Shown here piece after piece: positions 57,258 to 64,000 of a stretch of 64,000 nucleotides of DNA. Each line of letters opens with the position of its first letter. Position 1 is the stretch's first letter. The stretch spans positions 8,894,447-8,958,446 of the forward strand of contig CP136061.1 in the NCBI GenBank assembly GCA_032622095.1. Reading direction: 5' to 3'. A program made the position numbers and the translations under genes. The DNA is from Siphonodentalium dalli (taxonomy: Eukaryota; Mollusca; Scaphopoda; Gadilida; Siphonodentaliidae). The notes under the pieces are model-generated. The model saw nothing but the letters and a program-made list of their open reading frames with translations, had not been told where the DNA came from and searched no databases.

Positions 57258-57312
57258 CAATGGATGGGGAATAACTCTATATCTTAAAGATAGAGTTATT
57301 CCCCTTCCATTG
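57258..57312. repeat. 23-bp-arm hairpin
   Basis: caatggatggggaataactc plus tat (57258-57280) pairs with atagagttattccccttcca plus ttg (57290-57312) with a single mismatch. The loop is atcttaaag. Confidence 0.92.
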
Positions 57313-57374
57313 AAAATTCATCTTTAGTTTGAATTCTGTTGCATTCTGGGAGCCAAAACAGGGGGGAATCTTTC

Positions 57375-57537
57375 TATGATTTCAGCTTGCCCCGGATACG
57401 CATTTTATCGGGTCGCCGAGCCTGTGCGAGACCAGCCTCGCGCATTCGCAGACCAGATCTCGGAAACGGGTGGAGCTATCGACTTGAAATTTGGTTTTTG
57501 AATAGCCCGGACAACGTCGGGCTCATCGGCTAGTGTT
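57375..57537 (-). repeat. ACCCG..CGGG dispersed repeat, copy in minus orientation
   Basis: On the minus strand actagccgatgagcccgacg, ttgtccgggctattc, then 'accaaatttcaagtcgatag', 'ctccacccgtttccgagatc'. Relatives start at about 49571 (agcagggttacccggcgttg) and 58590 (actagaaggtgacccgactt). Confidence 0.65.
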
Positions 57538-58121
57538 ATATATTTAGAGGGAACTCCGTGCATGGTGTTAGAACATATCACGTCAGAAAGAATATCGCGT
57601 TTTTGCATGCCGTTTTCAAAATAGTCCATAATACTGTTCTGAGTATATACATTCAATATGCCAATTAATTTTATCTGTAAACATATTATGAAATGAGCAA
57701 TTACACAGCTTATTTGTATCTATGCACATACGTATGACGCTTCTTGCATATGTTGGGATGATTTATCTGAGAAATTAAACTCGTGGATCCATAAAAATTA
57801 ATTTATGTATAGAAACCCAACATATTATATCAAATATAATATTTTCATGATGTGTCATGAACTGGATTCAGTGTTCTCATGGCTCATGCATATATGTATG
57901 GCATTGTATGCAGGACTTTGGCTTGTATGAAGCAACTGTTTCGTATATATAGATTGACAATTCTTCTGAAGAAATCATATCCCGAGAGAAAACATTTTAT
58001 ATTCACCTCCTTGAATATCTTAAATTTACCCATTTGCATGGGTTATCATTATGATTAATTACTGATGTAACTGCAACAACAACAAGAAGAACACACATCC
58101 TTTCAGTGCTGATTATTGATA
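57538..58121. other. Unassigned DNA
   Basis: No gene or strong repeat recognised. Confidence 0.4.
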
Positions 58122-58576
58122 CACCGATGCATGCCGAGTTTTGGCATCTAATTGAATGCACAACACAGGACGAGTAAGAATTTCCATCCAAGTGAATAAC
58201 CATAAGCTAATGAATTTATGTCATATACATGGTGTTCTGTCGGTCGCGTTGATGTCAGGCGTGCAATAATATTCACAATATAACGATATGCAACACAATA
58301 TAGACCAAGCTGGAATACTGGTGCATGTAAGTTGCTATCTCCATGTCTTGCAATCCGTTGATGGTTTCGACAGACGAGTAGACATCGATCGAATCCGCTT
58401 GTAGTAACATAGCTTATACACAAAATTTCCAGATCCAGAAACAGGATAACATGTAGATTTTAAGAAGTCCTGAAAGAAACGGAGAATAACGTTACCCCAA
58501 TACATTTCTGTGTGAATCTTGAGAATGTCACACATTGTACAACTCTTGATAAGAACCAGACCAATCCGGGAAATTC
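58122..58576 (-). repeat. Repeat X, second full copy
   Basis: 455 bp matching 43689-44138 along its length with scattered substitutions and small indels. The copy ends at aaattcctatata and meets a (TA)n run and the next repeat. It shows X is dispersed, independent of the LINE at 40-43.7 kb. Confidence 0.87.
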
Positions 58577-58587
58577 CTATATATATA

Positions 58588-58760
58588 TACTAGAAGGTGA
58601 CCCGACTTCGTCCGGGCTTTGACCTTGAATTGACCATTTTGAATGTCAATGCCAGGTGGGGTCCAACACCAAAACCCGAAAATGGTGGAAATCGGCCCAG
58701 CGGATACCGGGAAAAACGGCCCAGCGGATACCGAGATACCCTATGCATCAAATTTCGTCC
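58588..58760 (+). repeat. ACCCG..CGGG dispersed repeat with 21-bp doubling
   Basis: Starts actagaaggtgacccgactt, cgtccgggctttgacc. A ~21-bp piece (cggcccagcggatacc plus gggaaa/gagata) is doubled at about 58693-58735. Its end resembles a 'ggtggaaatcggcccagcgg' module seen in such repeats. Confidence 0.62.
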
Positions 58761-60830
58761 GTAAAAATCCGCCAGTTTAACCCGATTTGATTTCCACTCA
58801 AGTATATAAACGCGCCTCATATACACACGCTCATTAATTATCAAGTTTCAACGTAAAGATAAATTACCATCGGTGCCCGAGATATCGCCAAGACGTCTGA
58901 AACAGTCAAATGCATCGGCCGGTTAAGCGTTAACGTGATCTAACGTTATGACCTCTAACGACGTCATAGAAGTTACGCATTGTTTTTATCCTGATGGAAG
59001 ATAGTACCACTTCTTCTTGATAATTGAGGCAGATAACTAAAACGGATACATACGCATTATATATCGTTGGAAAGAGGAAACACGAAAGATTCTCACAGTG
59101 TCATTATTATGACTGGCATTTTATTATTCGCGCTGTTTCGAATCGATTTGTAAGCACCGAACTCAAATGAAAGTCCCGTAACACAGCGTAAAAACAGATT
59201 TGACCTCGGTACATGTACATATTTTGGAAACTAAAAACTTCCTCAGAGGCTCGAAAGAGCAAATACTAGTACACCCTTTCCTTCACCCCTCAATATACCA
59301 CCTCTATATATGTGCTAATACTAGTAATCATACAAGAATAGCCTGGTTGACAAATACACGAAACATTGTATGCATTGGCGTCAAGTGGTTTGGTAAATAC
59401 TTTACATGGCCATTTTCCAGCTGTTTAAATTTTTCGCACATAAATGAAACGAGCCCTCTTTATTTATGACATTTCTGGAACGCTCCGTGTAAACTGTAAA
59501 TAGCTGATTTTTGGTTGGGACCCAAACATCATGGTCAATGTTGTATTTGTTATGACCTCAATGCATCTTTTTGGGCGGGTTCAAATATAGTTACATGTAG
59601 CCTACACGCACTTAGCATTTTGCAAACTCCGTGTAGTGTTCGATCCCATACGCATGCAGGGCGTCAGACGAGGGGACTGAACTCTGTTTTGCAGCTCAGC
59701 ATTTTCTTTAACGAAAGGGGTGGCTCATGGTGCAATTGTAAATTCCTATTTGGCAGTATATAACTCCACGGATGTCCGGCTAACTCAGTTATTTTTCACG
59801 AGATAGTTCCATGGAATTATATACATTTATCTCAAGGTTTAAATAATATCTTCATATAAAGTCTACGCCTTTCTTTCCAACTCTCAGCTTAATAGTCCTC
59901 ATTTTTGGGCTGGTGCATTCTAAGTGAACAATATGTGCTGGGGCAATTCAAGTTCAATACATTACTTTATATCTCTATCTATATTTTCATCAATAAGTTC
60001 TCATCACATTCTCAACTCCGACAATACACAATCATCAATCTGCTAGATGTAGATATGTAGACTCTACAAACATAAATAAACAAGTCCTAATTTCTAGATT
60101 AAGGGAAGAGGTATACCTCCCAACATACAGACATGATACACCCTTACACAATCATACTACTAGTTATATAGAATAACCTATACACACATAAGGGATATAT
60201 TAATGCTCTGTCAGAGACTTTCTACAAACTACTACTTGAAGTTTCACAAACACAAAGTATAGATGAATATGTAATAACTATAAATATGCAATTAAATGAG
60301 AATTAATTATAGTTTACCATATTATAAAGTGAACTATCCATAATTATAAAACGGACATATTCCAATTATGGAGAATCACAAGTGGATCTCTATTGACGAC
60401 AATAGGAAAAATGGGTTAAAATATATATCATTGAAACGAACATAAAAGTACATTGAACATACCTAAACGATGAGTTTTGAGTCTGGATGTCTCCTTGTAC
60501 CTGTAGAATAGTTTTGCAAACATTATTAAAACTTTAGCTCCATTAATTAACTGTTTATAATTGAGTTTGTTGAAAACGCAGCACCTTCTTTTCAACAATG
60601 AAAACCAACTGACATTTCGCGGTTAAACCAACCCATCCCAATAAAAGTATTCGGCTGACTTAGGTTTTAGCGCGAAACTAAATATTAAAGCAATACGATT
60701 TGTTTATGAGGGATAGTGAAGTGCAGTTAAGATTAATTACGGACTAATTAAGTGTTAAAGAGTTAGTAAGACATGCACATGCAGATATTATTAAAATCCT
60801 ACATTTGATGCATTATTTACCTTTACATGT
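58761..60830. other. Unassigned DNA with a Z-like fragment at about 59650-59770
   Basis: gcagggcgtcagacgagggg and actgaactctgttttgcagc resemble 47020-47080 (family Z) and 45470-45515. The rest is AT-rich without recognised genes. Confidence 0.45.
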
Positions 60831-60868
60831 GTAACGGGAGAAGGGTGGAATGCAACACCCGAAATCTC

Positions 60869-60957
60869 AGGCCACCGGTTACCCATCCAAGTGCTAACCG
60901 GGCTCGACGTTGCTTAACTTCGGTGACGAGACAAGGCGTCTTAACCACTGGACCAAA
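60869..60957 (-). repeat. 5S rRNA-like segment fused to tRNA A-box-like segment, unit 1
   Basis: On the minus strand ggtccagtggttaagacg (tRNA A-box-like) is followed by tctcgtcaccgaagttaagc, aacgtcgagcccggttagca and cttggatgggtaaccgg. The latter three track the middle of 5S rRNA (TCACCGAAGTTAAGC, GTCGGGCCCGGTTAG, ACTTGGATGGG), covering the box A, intermediate element and box C control regions. The 5S 5' and 3' stems are absent, so this is not a functional 5S gene. Confidence 0.8.
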
Positions 60958-61178
60958 GAAGCATGCTGTTGATTAATCGGCCTTCTATATTTACAACGCG
61001 ACCGCTACATTCCTCCCTTCCTCGTTTTGAGGTTCACCACCAAGTGATCCTCACCCAAGTTCCTCTCACAGAGCGGTCGCACCATGACACAGACTCTGAG
61101 GACCGGACGAGCCCCCAGTGTAACGGGAGAAGGGTGGAATGCGGGAGTAGCACCGAAAGTTGGCAACACCCGAAATCT

Positions 61179-61257
61179 CAGGCCACCTGAGTGCTAACCG
61201 GGCTCGACGTTGCTTAACTTCGGTGACGAGACAAGGCGTCTTAACCACTGGACCAAA
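61179..61257 (-). repeat. 5S/tRNA-like segment, unit 2, box C deleted
   Basis: Same order as unit 1 but the sequence jumps from cccggttagcac to tcaggtggcc, losing ttggatgggtaaccgg, the box C region. If box C matters for transcription, this copy should be weaker. Confidence 0.78.
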
Positions 61258-61329
61258 GAAGCATGCTCCGTTGGAGCTGTGATTAATCGGCCTTCTATAT
61301 TAACAACGCGACCGCTACACATGTAAATA

Positions 61330-63715
61330 TATCACGGCCACAAGTACACCCCCCCCCCCGACAGTTATATAGGCATGGGAGGTTATACAGCATATAACTG
61401 GAGGTGGAATTGTGTCCACTGGTGTAGCCTAGACTTAAGTAGGCCTATTCATGGAAATCCACAAGCAGGGACGTGACGGTTTACACCTTGGAAGTTACAA
61501 CTGCACCCCTTCGGGGTTTAATTTCCCAAATTACTGCTCCGTCACGGTCTGGATGGTAGCATTATTCTAAATAGATCATTGGTATTCAATTGTTGCCACG
61601 GCCAGGAGTGGAACGGAATACACTGAGAACATTTTTGGATCCTAACCTGAAAATTGCAGACTCCTAACACCTAGACTGGCCTCAAGATTTCCAATTGTTG
61701 GAAATTTCCAACCTGAGACCCCCCCCCCCCCCCCAACCATAAGGTCAGAAAATGTCCAACTGATTCCATATCAATCTAATTTTACCAAAAAGTAATATGC
61801 AAATGTTCTAAAAACAATTAAAAATTCTTGCAAAATCAAACTACGAGAACAATCTCAGCCTATAAATTATAATAGTGTTGGTGTAACCGTGTGGGAGTTC
61901 CAATTAATGTTGTATCATGTATGAAATATCCAACTGTTGACAATATTGCCAAAGTTTGGCCGTGGTGGGAATGTGAGACACCCGTGCAACACCCTGCCGC
62001 CTAGGTCAAAATGACCGCTTTCGCATATTGCTGCTCCCAGCGCACCACGTTCATGACTGAACTATGCCTGCCGCCATGTCCCTAAATCCATGCATTATAC
62101 CATGCATTGATCGTGAAATTTAGGTAGTAATTAAAATGCCATTACACAAAACTGACACAATTTTGTTTTCGTTTCTAAGAATTGAAGGGTTAAACTTCAA
62201 ATTCAAACTTTAAGTTGCTTGTGTAGGAAATCAATCGGACGACGCACGCTTATCGTTGAAATTCCAAGTTATTCGACACGATATCTCAACTAAAGTACTT
62301 ACCGGTACTTCTTCGGATCCATAGCTGTATGGCAAGCCAAACCGCTATTTAATATTAATTTTACTTAAGTAAAATAAAATTACACTTTATTTTACTTAAG
62401 TGAAATAAAATGTCATTTTATTTCACTTTAGTGAAATAACGGTCATTTTTTATGTTACTTAAGTAAAATAAATGACATCTATGGATGACCGGTAGATGGC
62501 GTTTATTTCACTTAAGTGAAATAAAGCGCCCACTATGGGAGTCATCTTGCAAACTAACAATTGCTCCCTTGGCACGTGTGCCGGGAGTGCTGTTTCATGT
62601 TCGTGAGAAAGTTATCTCCCGTTGTGTATTATGAGTGCATTTGAGCAACTCAGGCCATTCTGAACTCCTCGACATGTGACCTCTGCGGGCCAAGGGTGAC
62701 GGTAACGGAATCTGACGAGGTTTGCCGGATGCAACCCAGCCTACAGTCGTAGCCGGCTAGGCATGCGCAGTAGAAGCTACAGAAAGCTGCAGCCGGCCAC
62801 AGCTGGTGGTCACTAACTATTGTACCGCAACTCCGAACTTGGAATGTTGGCATTATGTTGCAATATCAATTCACCAATGGTCTCGCTCGCTGCAGCAAGT
62901 ACATTTGAAGCAATTAACACTCGTACTAAGTCCATGCCTCCATAACTCTGATATTTAAAAGAGTATGTGATTATATCTCGTTCTCAGCACAATAAGCATC
63001 AAACACAAACGCATCACACATTTTAGCAGTTTTCTCTGATTATTGCGGTAATGGCAGTAGTGTGGAATGTTCTCAATTTTATTGCATGAGGTTGGTGCTA
63101 ATCTCATTCTGTCATCTATATATCATGAAACACTCGCTGTCCTTATAACAAGATCACATGTGGTTTGGTGGGATTTGGCGTTGGTCTCTAAACTGATTGG
63201 GGGGAAATCATTAATAACTCTTAACACATGGTTGCACTTTATTTTACTTAAGTAAAATAAATGACATATATCGATGACCGGTAGATGGCGTTTATTTCAC
63301 TTAAGTGATGTCATGACCGTTAACCGTTCACTTAAGTGAAATAAACCCAAATGTTCATTTATTTTACTTAAGTAAAAAAAAATTTTAATTAAGTTAAATA
63401 AAAACTGTGTTTTATTTCACTTAAGTAAAATTCTTTTTTACTTAAGTAAAATAAAAAAGGGCGTAACATAATGGTAATTTTATTTCACTTAAGTAAAATT
63501 AGTGTGCGTTTTAATTTTATTTAAGTAAAATAAAGTGTCATTTTATTTTACTTAAGTAAAATAAAACCATGTAGATAGCGGTTTATTTCACTTAAGTAAA
63601 ATAAAATGACACTTTATTTTACTTAAGTAAAATTAATATTAAATAGCGGTTTGGCTTGCCATATAGCTGGTGATGGCGTTAGCTGGTGCATTATCCAAAT
63701 AATAATCCATTAAAT
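61330..63715 (+). repeat. Repeat family Z, copy 4, with nested element E2
   Basis: Collinear with 47090-48540 (see copy 3) from caagtacacccc to aataataatccatta. A C-tract of about 20 lies at about 61718. It contains E2 but not E1. Confidence 0.87.
62328..63663. mobile_element. Element E2: 1.34-kb insertion packed with TTACTTAAGTAA palindromes
   Basis: Terminal inverted repeats start tatggcaagccaaaccgcta and continue tttaatattaattttactta for about 50 bp (right end: ggtttggcttgccata). tagctg flanks both ends (62322-62327 and 63664-63669); Z copy 3 has a single tggctg at this point, so this is a real insertion with a 6-bp duplication. Both flanking thirds hold about 14 palindromes of the form tttta/cacttaagtg/aaaataaa. 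The middle (62530-63235) is ordinary sequence with no frame above 67 codons. Confidence 0.88.
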
Positions 63716-63849
63716 GAGAATGATCACCCAAAATCAAATGCAAGTTCAGTCAATAAACCAGAACGTTATTTGAACAAGAAACACGCGACCTGTTAAGAAT
63801 GACGTTACAATTACGCTGCGACGTAATCGACCGATTTCTCCGCACTGTG

Positions 63850-64000
63850 ACCAACGTTGGGCCAACATTGGTCCAACGTCGACATCTAACGCACTTGCTA
63901 ACCTCACATATCGCCTTGTGTGTTACGTTTTCAACGTCGGGCCACCGTTAAACCAGCGGTAAAACACAACGTTGGCCCAACGTTGGTTGCCCAACGTCGG
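63850..64000. repeat. caacgttgg-type palindromic repeat at the right edge
   Basis: ccaacgttgggccaacattg, tccaacgtcgac, ttttcaacgtcgggccaccg and cacaacgttggcccaacgtt followed by ggttgcccaacgtcgg. Palindromic caacgttg cores recur about six times. The repeat continues past the window. Confidence 0.8.

Larger units (their letters stand above)
60831..61318 (-). mobile_element. Composite SINE-like element with two 5S rRNA/tRNA-like units
   Basis: Two copies (60831-61008 and 61120-61318) of the same unit are separated by 111 bp of other sequence. Each runs gtaacgggagaagggtggaa ... ctcaggccacc ... 5S-like ... tRNA-like ... gcatgct ... cggccttctatatt ... aacgcgaccgctac. The pair is bounded by tttacatgtgta on the left and tacacatgtaaa on the right, an inverted 12-bp flank. 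RNA polymerase III-derived parts and the multi-copy pattern point to a SINE-like element in minus orientation. Confidence 0.7.

Noticed and set aside
60869..61257. Functional 5S rRNA genes
   Set aside because: Only the central ~65 bases match; the terminal helix strands and the pol III T-run terminator are absent, and the copies sit inside a larger repeated unit.
56064..64000. Downstream ENPP exons
   Set aside because: I looked for the C-terminal zinc-His region and found nothing convincing.

Overview
This window is intergenic, transposon-packed DNA from a metazoan. It is most likely a marine lophotrochozoan, probably a mollusc. That placement is an inference from three things: pervasive acatgta/taccggta words, dispersed repeats carrying ccgtctgtctg and 'gagttatggcccttttt' blocks, and a mix of CR1/L2-like LINEs, a Ty3/Gypsy element and many foldback (MITE-like) elements. 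There are no operons, no CRISPR array, no recognisable tRNA gene, and no intact host gene. The only host-type coding sequence I can recognise is a broken exon of an ectonucleotide pyrophosphatase/phosphodiesterase (ENPP) at about 55.2-56.06 kb.

Layout. 1-2240: a 48-bp satellite running off the left edge. 4.17-4.74 kb: a 23-bp satellite. 8.69-9.81 kb: a hAT-like non-autonomous element. 10.67-12.88 kb: a foldback element with long inverted arms and a tandem G/C-tract core. 12.94-16.90 kb: a ~4-kb inverted-repeat element with an L2-like LINE inserted in its right arm. 18.07-18.46 kb: a short foldback, followed by a LINE tail. 24.4-25.4 kb: tandem repeats. 26.1-38.8 kb, minus strand: a CR1-like LINE in two pieces flanking a degenerate Gypsy element with gag, protease, RT/RNase H and integrase. 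39.1-44.1 kb, minus strand: an old RT fragment, then a younger LINE with an intact 849-aa RT frame, bounded by a 187-bp direct repeat that looks like an extraordinarily long target-site duplication. 45.4-54.4 kb: a mosaic of foldbacks, hairpins, palindrome arrays and a repeat family here called Z. 55.0-56.1 kb: the ENPP pseudo-exon. 60.8-61.3 kb: two units in which a 5S-rRNA-like segment is fused to a tRNA A-box-like segment. 61.3-63.7 kb: a Z copy interrupted by a 1.34-kb element filled with TTACTTAAGTAA palindromes. The right edge is a caacgttgg-type repeat.

Nothing here forms a pathway. The informative relationships are nesting and homology. Two Z copies act as filled/empty-site controls for each other's insertions. 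The Gypsy sits between the two halves of a CR1-like LINE. The LINE at 40.1-43.7 kb sits inside a dispersed repeat, 'X'. The most striking signals are a 21-fold in-frame expansion of the catalytic GDFN region of a LINE endonuclease, a canonical UUUAAAC -1 frameshift heptamer at the Gypsy gag/pol overlap, a satellite with a perfect AP-1 site in nearly every unit, the palindrome-array transposons, the 5S/tRNA composite, and the 187-bp duplication. All alignments were made by eye, so copy counts and boundaries can be off by a few bases.
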